Source: Gammaproteobacteria bacterium
Lineage (GTDB): Bacteria; Pseudomonadota; Gammaproteobacteria; Poriferisulfidales; Oxydemutatoraceae
Direction of reading: 5' to 3'
Length of the DNA stretch: 13,539 nucleotides
Assembly (NCBI GenBank): GCA_007570905.1
Contig: RKSI01000189.1
Span: forward strand, 1-13,539
Each line of letters opens with the position of its first letter. The first letter of the stretch is position 1. The notes beneath the pieces were generated by a model. The model did not search any database. It saw nothing but the letters and a program-made list of their open reading frames with translations, and was not told where the DNA came from. Below, piece after piece: positions 1-7,387 of the stretch. A program made the translations under genes and the position numbers.

Positions 1-297
1 GTGATAGCAGGCGCCGCGCGGGTGCTGTGGAACGGGCCGCTCGGCGCCTTTGAATGCGAGCCGTTCGCCGCCGGCACGCGGCGCCTGGCCGAGGCGGTGG
101 CGCGCAGCGCGGCGTGGTCGCTGGCCGGCGGCGGCGACACGCTCGCGGCCATCGCCCGCTTCGGCGTCGGCGGCGGCATTTCGTTCGTCTCGACCGGCGG
201 CGGCGCGTTTCTCGAGTTCATCGGCGGGCGCGCGCTGCCGGCGATAGAGATTTTGCGCCAAAGAAAGGAAAACCGGACACCGGAGAACATGCAATGA
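1..297 (+). CDS. pgk: Phosphoglycerate kinase, C-terminal part (5' end outside window)
   Basis: Phosphoglycerate kinase transfers the acyl phosphate of 1,3-bisphosphoglycerate to ADP in cytoplasmic glycolysis and runs in reverse in gluconeogenesis. Only the last 98 or so residues are in the window. They hold the C-terminal nucleotide-binding landmarks: VLWNGPLGAFE near the start, GGGDTLAAIARFGV in the middle, then FVSTGGGAFLEF and the closing LPAIEIL, all in the family order. The GTG at base 1 is simply the window edge and not the real start, because the enzyme is normally about 390-400 residues. The TGA stop at 295-297 overlaps the pyk ATG (ATGA, 294-297), so the two are very probably translationally coupled. 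The tail after EIL runs about 15 polar residues, nothing unusual. Identity is secure; the missing part cannot be judged. Confidence 0.96.
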   Translation: MIAGAARVLWNGPLGAFECEPFAAGTRRLAEAVARSAAWSLAGGGDTLAAIARFGVGGGISFVSTGGGAFLEFIGGRALPAIEILRQRKENRTPENMQ

Positions 298-1742
298 CCG
301 AGATACGCCAGGCGGTTTCGCCGAGAAAGACCAAGATTATCGCCACGCTCGGCCCCGCGACCGACGACGAGAAGATACTGCTCGACCTGATAGACGCCGG
401 CGTGGATGTCGTGCGCCTGAACTTCTCGCACGGCGAGGCCGAAGACCACATCCGGCGCGCGCGCATCGTGCGTGAATTGTCGGCGGAAAAACGCTATTAC
501 ATCGGCATCCTCGGCGACCTGCAAGGCCCCAAGATACGCTTGCAGCGCTTCGCCGAAGGCCGCGTGACGCTCGAGGCCGGGCGGCGCTTCGTGCTCGACC
601 CGTCGCTCGGGCGCGACGCCGGCAGCGCCGACGCGGTCGGCATCACCTACCCGCAGTTGCACGCCGATGTCGCGCCGGGCGACACGCTGCTGCTCGATGA
701 CGGTCGCATCGTGCTGGAGGTGGAATCGTCCGGCGCCGGCGGCATCGAGACCGTTGTCAAGGTCGGCGGCGAACTGTCCAACAACAAGGGCATCAACCGC
801 GCCGGCGGCGGGCTGTCGGCGCCGTCCATCACCGACAAGGACCGCAGGGACATTGAACTCGCGGCGCAAATCGGCGTGGATTATCTGGCGGTGTCGTTTC
901 CGAAGAGCGCCGACGACATCGTCCACGCCAGGCGGCTGCTGCGCGAGGTCGGCAGTTCCGCGGCGCTGATTGCGAAGATCGAGCGCGTCGAGGCGCTTAA
1001 CTGCATCGACGGGATACTCGAGGTCGCCGACGGCGTGATGGTGGCGCGCGGCGATCTCAGCATTGAAATCGGCGACGCCGAACTGACCGCGGTGCAAAAG
1101 CGCCTGATACGCCAGGCGCGCCAGGCCGAACGCATCGTCATCACCGCCACCGAGATGCTGCAATCCATGATAGAAAGCACGGTGCCGACGCGCGCCGAGA
1201 TTTCCGATGTCGCCAACGCCGTGCTCGACGGCTCCGACGCGCTGATGCTGTCGGCGGAGTCGGCCATCGGCAGGCACCCGGCGCTTGCGGTGGAGACGAT
1301 GAGCCGCGTCTGTCAGGGCGCCGAGCGCGGCGAAGACCGGCGCCAGGCCGGCGCCGGCCTGCTGGAATGGCGCGTCGAGCGCTTTGACAAGGCCATCGCG
1401 CTTTCAACGATTTACGCGGCGACGCGGATGGATGTCGCGGTCATCGCGGCGCTGACCGAGTCGGGTTCCACGGCGCTGTGGATGTCGCGCCTGGATTCGC
1501 CGGTTCCGATTTACGCGGTGACGCCGCACATCGAGACCTGCCGCAAGGTGACGCTTTACCGCGGCGTCTATCCGGTGCTGGTGGAGCGCACCGGGCAGCG
1601 CGTGCAGGTGAAGGAGGAGGTCGTCGCGGCGTTGCAGCGCTGCCGCGCCGTCGGCGCCGGCGACTGCGTTATCGTCACCCGCGGCGACACCGTCGGCAAA
1701 CACGGCGGCACCAACACGATGAAAATCATCACGGTGCCGTGA
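294..1742 (+). CDS. pyk: Pyruvate kinase (PykA-like)
   Basis: Converts phosphoenolpyruvate plus ADP to pyruvate plus ATP, the last step of glycolysis. The product is 482 residues, normal for bacterial enzymes. The frame is open upstream to base 54, but ATG 294 is chosen because it overlaps the pgk stop and gives the usual N-terminus. Landmarks: RLNFSHG at 41-47, GDLQGPKIR at 74-82, LLLDDGR at 132-138, SNNKGIN at 162-168, the proton-donor Lys228 in AKIER, VMVARGDL at 248-255 with metal ligands Glu230 and Asp254, and PTRAEISDVANAVLDGSDALMLS at 298-320. The C-terminal allosteric domain is present, ending GGTNTMKIITVP. The overall pattern, with SNNKGINRAGGGLSA, resembles E. coli PykA more than PykF. 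Two usually conserved positions differ: Ser256 where GDLG is normal, and Glu287 in ITATEML where Gln is usual. Competition with Enzyme I for PEP links it to the PTS genes in this window. Confidence 0.97.
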   Translation: MTEIRQAVSPRKTKIIATLGPATDDEKILLDLIDAGVDVVRLNFSHGEAEDHIRRARIVRELSAEKRYYIGILGDLQGPKIRLQRFAEGRVTLEAGRRFVLDPSLGRDAGSADAVGITYPQLHADVAPGDTLLLDDGRIVLEVESSGAGGIETVVKVGGELSNNKGINRAGGGLSAPSITDKDRRDIELAAQIGVDYLAVSFPKSADDIVHARRLLREVGSSAALIAKIERVEALNCIDGILEVADGVMVARGDLSIEIGDAELTAVQKRLIRQARQAERIVITATEMLQSMIESTVPTRAEISDVANAVLDGSDALMLSAESAIGRHPALAVETMSRVCQGAERGEDRRQAGAGLLEWRVERFDKAIALSTIYAATRMDVAVIAALTESGSTALWMSRLDSPVPIYAVTPHIETCRKVTLYRGVYPVLVERTGQRVQVKEEVVAALQRCRAVGAGDCVIVTRGDTVGKHGGTNTMKIITVP

Positions 1743-1746
1743 GGCG

Positions 1747-1774
1747 TTGCAATCGCCGCCGCGTTCACTACAAT
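1747..1774 (+). promoter_or_regulatory. Candidate sigma-70 promoter for the aldolase gene
   Basis: In the 40-base gap between pyk and the aldolase gene lies TTGCAA (1747-1752), 16 bases of spacer, then TACAAT (1769-1774). These match the -35 and -10 consensus at 4/6 and 5/6. The expected transcription start is about 1781-1783, at or within two bases of the aldolase ATG (1783), so the transcript would be leaderless or nearly so. No Shine-Dalgarno sequence is visible. Inferred from sequence pattern only. Confidence 0.5.
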
Positions 1775-1782
1775 CGCACGCC

Positions 1783-2811
1783 ATGAACACCGAAAAACTC
1801 CAGGCCACGGCGCGGATGATGGTCGCCTCCGGCAAGGGCATTCTTGCGATGGACGAGAGCCACCCGACCTGCAAGAAGCGCTTTGACCAGATCGGCGTCG
1901 AGGCGACCGAAGAAAGCCGCCGCCTCTACCGCCAGATGCTGGTAACCGCGCCCGGCCTCGGACGCCATGTCTCGGCGGCGATTTTGTTCGACGAGACCAT
2001 CCGCCAGCGCACCGACGACGGCGGCGCTTTCGCCGGGCGCCTGAACGCCGCCGGCATCGTGCCGGGCATCAAGGTGGACAGGGGCGTCAAGCCGCTCGCC
2101 GGTTGCGAGGGCGAGAAGGTGACCGAGGGTCTTGACGGGCTGCGTGAGCGCCTCGCCGAATACGCCGGTCTCGGCGCGCGTTTTGCGAAGTGGCGCGCGG
2201 TCATCGCCATCGGCGGCGCGCTGCCGTCGGCTGTCTGCGTGCGCGCCAACGCGCGCGCGCTGGCCGATTACGCGGCGCTTTGCCAGGAACAAGGCCTGGT
2301 GCCGATAGTCGAGCCGGAGGTGCTGATGGACGGCGGCCACACCATTGAGCGCTGTTTTGAGGTCACCGAATCGGTGCAGCGCGCGGTGTTTTCCGAACTG
2401 GCCGCGCGCGGCGTCGTTCTTGAGGGCATCGTGCTGAAACCGAACATGGTGGTGTCCGGCGCCGCCTGCGCCGCGCGCGCCGACAGCGCGCGCGTCGCCG
2501 AACTGACGCTGCGCTGCCTGAAGCGCACGGTGCCGGCGGCGGTGCCAGGCATCGCCTTTCTGTCGGGCGGGCAGGGCGATGTCGAGGCCACCGCCAACCT
2601 CGACGCCATCAACCGCCTCGCCGCCGGCGCCGGCGCGCCGTGGCGCATCACCTTCTCCTACGGGCGCGCGCTGCAACAGTGCGCGCTGACGGCGTGGGGC
2701 GGCGAGGCGTCGCAGGCGCAGCAGGCGCAGCAGGCGCTGTGCCGCCGCGCGCGGCTCAACGGCGCCGCGTCCGACGGCGCCTACGAAGCCGCGATGGAAG
2801 CCGCCGCGTAG
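1783..2811 (+). CDS. fba: Class I fructose-bisphosphate aldolase (Schiff-base type)
   Basis: Cleaves fructose 1,6-bisphosphate to dihydroxyacetone phosphate and glyceraldehyde 3-phosphate without metal, through a lysine Schiff base. The product is 342 residues, the length of bacterial relatives of the animal enzyme. The frame is open from 1747, but ATG 1783 gives the standard start. Landmarks: SGKGILAMDES at 16-26 with Asp24, PGIKVDRG at 94-101 with Lys97, FAKWRAV at 134-140 with Lys136, VEPEV at 176-180 with the catalytic glutamates, LEGIVLKPNMV at 213-223 with Schiff-base Lys219, FLSGGQ at 259-264 and ITFSYGRALQ at 289-298. The C-terminus has a Gln/Ala repeat (about 311-318) and lacks the terminal Tyr of animal aldolases, as expected in bacteria. 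It follows pgk and pyk in a glycolytic cluster and probably has its own promoter. It is distinct from the shorter-motif archaeal/FbaB type and from class II zinc enzymes. Confidence 0.96.
   Translation: MNTEKLQATARMMVASGKGILAMDESHPTCKKRFDQIGVEATEESRRLYRQMLVTAPGLGRHVSAAILFDETIRQRTDDGGAFAGRLNAAGIVPGIKVDRGVKPLAGCEGEKVTEGLDGLRERLAEYAGLGARFAKWRAVIAIGGALPSAVCVRANARALADYAALCQEQGLVPIVEPEVLMDGGHTIERCFEVTESVQRAVFSELAARGVVLEGIVLKPNMVVSGAACAARADSARVAELTLRCLKRTVPAAVPGIAFLSGGQGDVEATANLDAINRLAAGAGAPWRITFSYGRALQQCALTAWGGEASQAQQAQQALCRRARLNGAASDGAYEAAMEAAA
2713..2739 (+). repeat. Three tandem 9-base units in the aldolase 3' end
   Basis: The unit CAGGCGCAG occurs twice, followed by a third copy differing by one base (CAGGCGCTG). 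It encodes a Gln-Ala-Gln rich stretch just after the conserved aldolase core. It keeps the frame and is probably neutral length variation in the variable C-terminal tail. Confidence 0.7.
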
Positions 2812-2812
2812 T

Positions 2813-3646
2813 TTGGCGCAGACAAAACACAAGGTCGGGCTTGTGGTGCTGGCGACGGGCGGCTACTTCCGGTTTTTCCAGCCTTTCATTGAATCGGTTC
2901 GGCGGTATTTTTTTTCCGGCCACACGCTCAGGGTGCATCTGTTCACCGACCACGATGTGGCCGGCGAGGAGCACGGCGATTTCTCGATGCGCGTCACCGC
3001 GATGAAGGACGAGCCGTGGCCGTTTGTGGCGCTGAAAAAGTTCGAGTGCATAGACGCGAACCACCACCTGTTCGACGGCCTTGATTACCTGTTTTATTGC
3101 GATGTGGATGCGCGGATGGTGGCGCCGGTGGCGGACGAGATTTTGCCGGACGGGATGCGCCACCAATTGTCGGCGGTTGACCACCCGGCCTTCGCCTGTT
3201 CGGGCAAACCCGGTCTTTTCTTCAAGGCGCTGCGCGCAACTTCGCTGACTTGCCGGTTCGGTTACCGCAGGATACGGGGGACTTTTGAGACCGACAAAAA
3301 ATCCGCCGCATTTGTCGGCGACAACGAGGGCGGCGTGTACTACGCCGGGGCGTTCTGGGGAGGCGTTACATCGGCGGTGCTTGCAATGGCGCGCGAATTG
3401 CGCCGCAACACCGACGACGATTTGTCGCGCGGCCACATCGCGCTGTGGCACGACGAAAGCCACCTCAACCGCTACCTGATCGACCACCCGCCCAAGGTGC
3501 TGTCTCCGGGTTATTGCCGCCCGGAACAGGTGTTCCGCCTGCCGTTCAAGGCAAAGATTCTGATGGCCTACAAGGAGGAAATGAACCGCTTCAGCCAGAA
3601 GACCAAGCGCCGTGAGGAACGCGCCGGGCAGGGCGAGCGCGCCTAA
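2813..3646 (+). CDS. Glycosyltransferase family 6 (ABO / alpha-1,3-galactosyltransferase family)
   Basis: Predicted to transfer Gal or GalNAc in alpha-1,3 linkage from a UDP-sugar to a galactose-containing acceptor, probably on a surface glycan built in the cytoplasm; donor and acceptor are unproven. The product is 277 residues with no membrane anchor, as in bacterial GT6 proteins. GT6 signatures: VGLVVLATGGY at 8-18, VHLFTDHD at 41-48, YLFYCDVDARM at 92-102 with a DVD metal motif at 97-99, YYAGAFWGG at 176-184, and WHDESHLNRYLIDHPPKVLS at 212-231, which closely matches vertebrate family members. The start is TTG 2813, one base after the aldolase stop; no Shine-Dalgarno is visible, so translation may be coupled to fba. 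The C-terminal 20 residues are Arg/Lys/Glu-rich. Its stop codon overlaps the convergent mgtE stop. Oddities are the AT-richer 5' part, a T8 tract and placement behind glycolytic genes, which suggest acquisition by transfer. The family is secure, the specificity is not. Confidence 0.9.
   Translation: MAQTKHKVGLVVLATGGYFRFFQPFIESVRRYFFSGHTLRVHLFTDHDVAGEEHGDFSMRVTAMKDEPWPFVALKKFECIDANHHLFDGLDYLFYCDVDARMVAPVADEILPDGMRHQLSAVDHPAFACSGKPGLFFKALRATSLTCRFGYRRIRGTFETDKKSAAFVGDNEGGVYYAGAFWGGVTSAVLAMARELRRNTDDDLSRGHIALWHDESHLNRYLIDHPPKVLSPGYCRPEQVFRLPFKAKILMAYKEEMNRFSQKTKRREERAGQGERA
2908..2915 (+). repeat. Homopolymer tract of eight T inside the GT6 gene
   Basis: Eight consecutive T in codons about 32-35 (Tyr-Phe-Phe-Ser), in a window where runs longer than four or five A/T are rare. 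Gain or loss of one base would truncate the enzyme soon after its first strand. Tracts of this kind drive phase variation of surface-glycan genes in other bacteria; here that role is inference. Confidence 0.6.
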
Positions 3647-5010
3647 ACCAGCAGCAGCGTCGCAAGGCCGAGAAAGGCGATGATGCCGATGACATCGGTC
3701 ACGGTCGTCAGCACGACGCCGCCGGCGAGCGCCGGGTCTATGCCGAGTTTTTTCAGCGCAATCGGAATCGACACGCCGGCCAGCGCCGCGCACAGCAGGT
3801 TGGCGGCCATCGCGACGCCGATGATGCCGCCGATTTTCAGGTCGCCGAACCAGAACACCGTCAGCAGCGCGACGACGGCGGCCCAGAACAGCCCGTTGAG
3901 CAGGCCAACGAGCAGTTCCTTGGCAAACAGCAGCGGCGAATTGCCGCCGACGATGTGGCCGGTCGCGAGGCCGCGGATGACGATGGTCAGCGTCTGGCTG
4001 CCGGCGATGCCGCCCATGCTGGCGACTACCGGCACCAGCACCGCGAGGATGATGATCTTCTCCAGCGTGTCCTGAAACAGGCTGATGAACCACGCCGCCA
4101 GAAACGCGGTCGCCAGGTTCACGCCTAGCCACACCGCACGCCGCCGCGCCGACGCCGTCACCGGCGCGAACAGGTCCTCGTCGCCGGACATCCCGGTCAG
4201 GCCCTTGCGCTCCTGGTGAGCCTCGTCGAGGATGACATCCAAGACATCGTCCACGGTGATGCGCCCCAGCAGTTTGCCGGCGTCGTCCACGACCGCCGCC
4301 GACACCAGGTCGCGGTGCTCGAACAGCATCGCCACCTCCGACGCCGGCATCGCCGCCGGCAGCGGCTTGACATCGGCCTCCATCACCTCGCCGACGCGCG
4401 TGTGCGGGTCTTTCGTCAGCAGTTTTCGCAGCGGCAAAACGCCGAGGCAGCGGTTTGAGTAGTCCGTGACAATCAGGTTGTCGGTCTGTTCGGGGATGTC
4501 GCGGCGCATTCGCAGATAGCGCAGCACGACATCAAGAGTCACATTGTCGCGCACCGTGATGACATCGGTGTTCATCAGGCCGCCGGCGGTCTTCTCGCCG
4601 TGCGACAGCACCCGTTCAAGCCGCTCGCGGTTCTGCCGGTCCATCGCCGCCAGCGTCTTGCCGGTCACCGTGTCCGGCAGGTCGCGGATGAGGTCGGCGA
4701 GGTCGTCAATGTCGAGGCCGCCGGTCGCCAGCACCAGTTCGCTGTCGTTGGTCATCTCAATCAGGTTGGCGCGCACCTCGTCGCTGGCGTGCACCAGCAC
4801 CTCGCCCTCCTTGTGCAGGTCGTCGGTCATTTCCCAGACGATGCGGCGCTGCGGAATCGGCAGCGATTCCAGCAGGTCGGCGATTTCCGCCGGGTGCAGG
4901 CTGTTCAGCATCTCCCGCGCCTGCAGCATGGCGCCGCCGCGCAGCAGTTCTGTCAGGTGCTCGAGTGTGGCCTGGTTGCTCATCGGTTGGCGGATTGCGC
5001 GCGCCGTCAC
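3643..5010 (-). CDS. mgtE: Magnesium transporter MgtE
   Basis: Inner-membrane Mg2+ channel/transporter gated by cytosolic Mg2+. The 455-residue product has the family architecture: an N-terminal helical domain (about 15-140, with LHPAEIADLLESLP at 38-51), a CBS pair (about 141-265, with ITVRDNVTLDVVLRYLR and GRITVDDVLDVI), a connecting helix, then five membrane segments near 294-312, 319-337, 365-388, 393-419 and 432-455. Asp439 in TTVTDVIG fits the Mg2+-binding pore aspartate of Thermus MgtE. Two starts are possible: GTG 5010, overlapping the ptsI stop as GTGA and used here, or ATG 4983, nine codons in; neither has a strong Shine-Dalgarno. It is the last gene of the rpoN-PTS operon, and its TAG stop overlaps the convergent GT6 stop by two bases, leaving no room for a terminator between them. 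Identity is firm; only the start is uncertain. Confidence 0.95.
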   Translation of the reverse strand: MTARAIRQPMSNQATLEHLTELLRGGAMLQAREMLNSLHPAEIADLLESLPIPQRRIVWEMTDDLHKEGEVLVHASDEVRANLIEMTNDSELVLATGGLDIDDLADLIRDLPDTVTGKTLAAMDRQNRERLERVLSHGEKTAGGLMNTDVITVRDNVTLDVVLRYLRMRRDIPEQTDNLIVTDYSNRCLGVLPLRKLLTKDPHTRVGEVMEADVKPLPAAMPASEVAMLFEHRDLVSAAVVDDAGKLLGRITVDDVLDVILDEAHQERKGLTGMSGDEDLFAPVTASARRRAVWLGVNLATAFLAAWFISLFQDTLEKIIILAVLVPVVASMGGIAGSQTLTIVIRGLATGHIVGGNSPLLFAKELLVGLLNGLFWAAVVALLTVFWFGDLKIGGIIGVAMAANLLCAALAGVSIPIALKKLGIDPALAGGVVLTTVTDVIGIIAFLGLATLLLV

Positions 5011-6725
5011 CCGACCATCTCGGCGATTCTGCGCGGTTCGCGCGAGGCGGTGATGCGGCGGTATTTGCGTTTCAGCGCCGCCAGGTCGCTGCCCATGATG
5101 ACGCTCTTGACCTCGAGCAGTTCATTGGGCTGGACGCTGAACTCGGTCAGGCCCATCGCCAGCAGCAGTCGCACAAAGCGCCGGTCGCCGGCCATTTCAC
5201 CGCACATTGCGACCGGTATCTTCAGGCTCTCGCCGGCGCGGATGACGGCGTTTATCAGTTGCAGCACGCCCGGGTGCAGCGGGTCGTAGAGGTAACTCAC
5301 CTCCTCGTCAATGCGGTCGATGGCGAGGGCGTATTGAATCAGGTCGTTGGTGCCGATGGACAGAAAGTCAAGTTCGCGCCCGAGCGTCTCCGCCGCCATC
5401 GCCGCCGCCGGCACCTCGATCATGCCGCCGATTGCGACGCTTTGGTCGAAGCGCTTCTTCGCCTGCGTCAGTTGCCGTTGCGCTATCCGGTAGAGTTCCA
5501 TGATTTGCCCGATTTCCTGCGTGCTGGTCAGCATCGGTATCAGGATGCGAAGTTTGCCGTGGGCCGAGGCGCGCAGAATCGCGCGCAGTTGCTGCAGGAA
5601 CACATCGGGGTTTTTCAGCGAGCGCCGGATTGCGCGCAGGCCGAGCGCCGGGTTGGGCGCCAGCGGCCCGGCGTAGGCGGGGTCGAATTCCTTCTCGGCG
5701 CCGAGGTCGAGCGTGCGGATGGTTACGATGTTGCCGCCGGCGGCGCGCAGTATCTTGCGGTAGGCGGCGAGTTGCTCTTCCTCGCCGGCGGCGTGGCGGC
5801 GGTCGATATAGAGAAACTCGGTGCGGTAGAGGCCGACGCCGTCGGCGCCGTGGCGCCGCAGCGCGCGGATGTCCTCGTCGAGTTCAATGTTCGCCATCAG
5901 CGTTATGCGGGCGCCGTCGCGCGTTCGCGCCGGTTTCTTCCGGATGGCCTCGAGTTTCTTGCGGTGTTCCTTGTCGAGTTTAATCTGGCGGCGGTAGTCG
6001 CGCAGCATCCGGTTGTCGGCGCCGATGACGAGCAGGCCGCGCGTGCCGTCGATGATGACGCGCTCGCCCTCGCTCAGGTGGGCGCGCGCGTTGGCCACCG
6101 CGACGATGGACGGAATGCCGAAACTGCGCGACAGAATCGCGGTGTGCGATGTCGGGCCGCCGTACTCGGTGATGAAACCGGCGATGTGCTGGTGCTCGAA
6201 GACGATGGTGTCCGCAGGCGCCAGGTCGTCGGCGGCGATGATGCAGCCTTTCAGGTTCTTGTTGCGCTGTTTCAGCGAGTAGTTCTCGTCGCCGAGAAAG
6301 CCCTGTATCAGGCGGATGATGTGCTCGACATCGTCGCGCCTGGTTTTCAGGTAACTGTCCTGCATTTCGTCGAACACCCGCACCAGTTCGTTCTCCTGTA
6401 TTTGCAGCGCCCACTCGGCGTTGCATTTTTGCTGCCGGATGATTTCCGCCGGCGTCTTCTTCAGCAGCACATCGTCGATCATCAGCAGGTGCGAATCAAT
6501 GAAGGCGGCGATGTCCGGCGGCGCGTCGCCGGGGATGGACTTGCGGATGTCCCGCAAGTGCCGCGCCGCCTGCCGGTGCGCCTTCCTGAAACGCTTGACC
6601 TCGTCGCCGACGCGGTTGTCGGGAATGTCGAAGCGGATGCTCTCGGGCTTGCCGCGCTCGAGGATGTGCACCGGGCCGATGGCGATGCCGCGCGAGACGC
6701 CGAGGCCGTTCAGCAGCAGCGTCAT
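5007..6725 (-). CDS. ptsI: PTS Enzyme I (PEP-protein phosphotransferase)
   Basis: Cytoplasmic enzyme that takes phosphate from PEP and passes it to HPr, the entry point of the phosphotransferase chain. It has 572 residues (E. coli has 575). The HPr-binding helical domain covers about 25-145; the swivelling phosphohistidine domain holds GGPTSHTAILSRSFGIPSIV with active His194; and the PEP-binding barrel contains ADGVGLYRTEFLYIDR at 294-309, TIRTLDLGAEK at 335-345, IPMLTSTQEI at 396-405, GGMIEVPAAA at 433-442, FLSIGTNDLIQYALAIDR at 454-471 and the catalytic Cys508 in PVAMCGEMAGD. All key residues are intact. There is no GAF domain, so this is a PtsI-type rather than a PtsP-type protein. ATG 6725 shares one base with the HPr TAA stop (TAATG), and the gene ends in a GTGA overlap with mgtE. 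It probably phosphorylates the HPr encoded just upstream. Confidence 0.97.
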   Translation of the reverse strand: MTLLLNGLGVSRGIAIGPVHILERGKPESIRFDIPDNRVGDEVKRFRKAHRQAARHLRDIRKSIPGDAPPDIAAFIDSHLLMIDDVLLKKTPAEIIRQQKCNAEWALQIQENELVRVFDEMQDSYLKTRRDDVEHIIRLIQGFLGDENYSLKQRNKNLKGCIIAADDLAPADTIVFEHQHIAGFITEYGGPTSHTAILSRSFGIPSIVAVANARAHLSEGERVIIDGTRGLLVIGADNRMLRDYRRQIKLDKEHRKKLEAIRKKPARTRDGARITLMANIELDEDIRALRRHGADGVGLYRTEFLYIDRRHAAGEEEQLAAYRKILRAAGGNIVTIRTLDLGAEKEFDPAYAGPLAPNPALGLRAIRRSLKNPDVFLQQLRAILRASAHGKLRILIPMLTSTQEIGQIMELYRIAQRQLTQAKKRFDQSVAIGGMIEVPAAAMAAETLGRELDFLSIGTNDLIQYALAIDRIDEEVSYLYDPLHPGVLQLINAVIRAGESLKIPVAMCGEMAGDRRFVRLLLAMGLTEFSVQPNELLEVKSVIMGSDLAALKRKYRRITASREPRRIAEMVG

Positions 6726-6994
6726 TATTCGTCCTCGCCGAAGCGGTCGAGCACCAGGCGCTCGAGTTGCGCCGCGGCCTCGTCCTCGTCCTCGCCGCTG
6801 ACGCTCATCTCCAGCACCGTGCCCTGCGACGCCGCCAGCATCATCACGCCCATGATGCTCTTGCCGTTGATGACCTGGCCGTTTTTCGCCAGTTGTATCT
6901 CGCTCGCAAACCCCGACGCCAGCGTCACAAAACACGACGCGGCGCGCGCGTGCAGCCCCAGTTTGTTGATGATGGTGATGCGCCTTTCAATCAT
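6725..6994 (-). CDS. ptsH: Phosphocarrier protein HPr
   Basis: Small cytoplasmic carrier of 89 residues that accepts phosphate from Enzyme I on His16 (NKLGLHARAA at 11-20) and hands it to EIIA proteins. Ser46 in NGKSIMGVMMLAA is the site phosphorylated by HPr kinase, whose gene lies in the same operon, so both phosphorylation sites are likely used. The acidic C-terminal tail (EDEDE, then RFGEDE) is notable. ATG 6994 overlaps the EIIA stop by one base (TGATG), and its own TAA overlaps the ptsI start. In enterics the paralogue NPr occupies this operon position, so NPr-like function is an alternative name. Fold, length and both sites fit HPr well. Confidence 0.95.
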   Translation of the reverse strand: MIERRITIINKLGLHARAASCFVTLASGFASEIQLAKNGQVINGKSIMGVMMLAASQGTVLEMSVSGEDEDEAAAQLERLVLDRFGEDE

Positions 6995-7380
6995 CAGCGG
7001 TGCTCGACCACGCCCTTGTGGCCGCCCTCGGCGGCTTTCTCCGCCAGTTCCGCGACGCCGAGGCCGCAGTAGTTGATGGCGCGCAGCAGCATCGGCAGGT
7101 TCAGGCCGCTGACGACGCGGCGCCTGCCGTCGCCGCACAGCCGGGTCGCAATGTTGCACGGCGTCGCGCCGTAGAGGTCGGTCAGCACCAGCACGCCGTC
7201 GCCGCCGTCCATCTCGTCGCACAGACGCTTCATTTGCTCAAAGGTTTCTTCCGGGATGCACGAGAACGGCACCGACAGCGCGCGCGCGTCGGCGGGCAGC
7301 GGGCGCACCATCTGCGACGCCACCGCCAGCAGGTTCTCGCCGACCTTGTCGTGGGTCACCAGCAGGATGGCGGTGGACAT
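6994..7380 (-). CDS. Mannose-family PTS EIIA protein
   Basis: A single-domain EIIA of the mannose/sorbose family, 128 residues and cytoplasmic. The phospho-accepting His10 sits at the end of the first strand (AILLVTHDKVGE), and the conserved aspartate-containing loop is VLTDLYGATPCN (about residues 63-74), followed by VVSGLNLPMLLRAI, typical of the family. It lacks the linked EIIB domain of the E. coli ManX protein, and no EIIB, EIIC or EIID gene lies nearby. A transport role therefore looks unlikely, and it may act as a phosphate sink or regulator, as proposed for similar orphans in alpha-, beta- and some gammaproteobacteria. ATG 7380 lies 7 bases after the rapZ stop. It keeps the standard slot between rapZ and ptsH. 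Confidence 0.9.
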   Translation of the reverse strand: MSTAILLVTHDKVGENLLAVASQMVRPLPADARALSVPFSCIPEETFEQMKRLCDEMDGGDGVLVLTDLYGATPCNIATRLCGDGRRRVVSGLNLPMLLRAINYCGLGVAELAEKAAEGGHKGVVEHR

Positions 7381-7387
7381 CCGGCGC

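Noticed and set aside
1..3. GTG at the first base as the pgk start
   Set aside because: The residues that follow are the C-terminal quarter of phosphoglycerate kinase, so the codon is internal and the gene is cut by the window edge.
2891..2915. T8 tract in the GT6 gene as an intrinsic terminator for the aldolase transcript
   Set aside because: No stable GC-rich hairpin precedes the T run; the tract lies within conserved coding sequence.
1768..4132. Long open frames on the minus strand opposite the aldolase and GT6 genes
   Set aside because: Arg/Gly/Ala-rich shadows of well-identified plus-strand genes; the second also runs out of frame through the end of mgtE.
4965..7076. A 703-codon open frame on the plus strand opposite ptsI, ptsH and the EIIA gene
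   Set aside because: It is antisense to three genes with full catalytic motifs, has no recognisable domain and an Ala/Arg/His-rich composition typical of GC-rich shadow frames.
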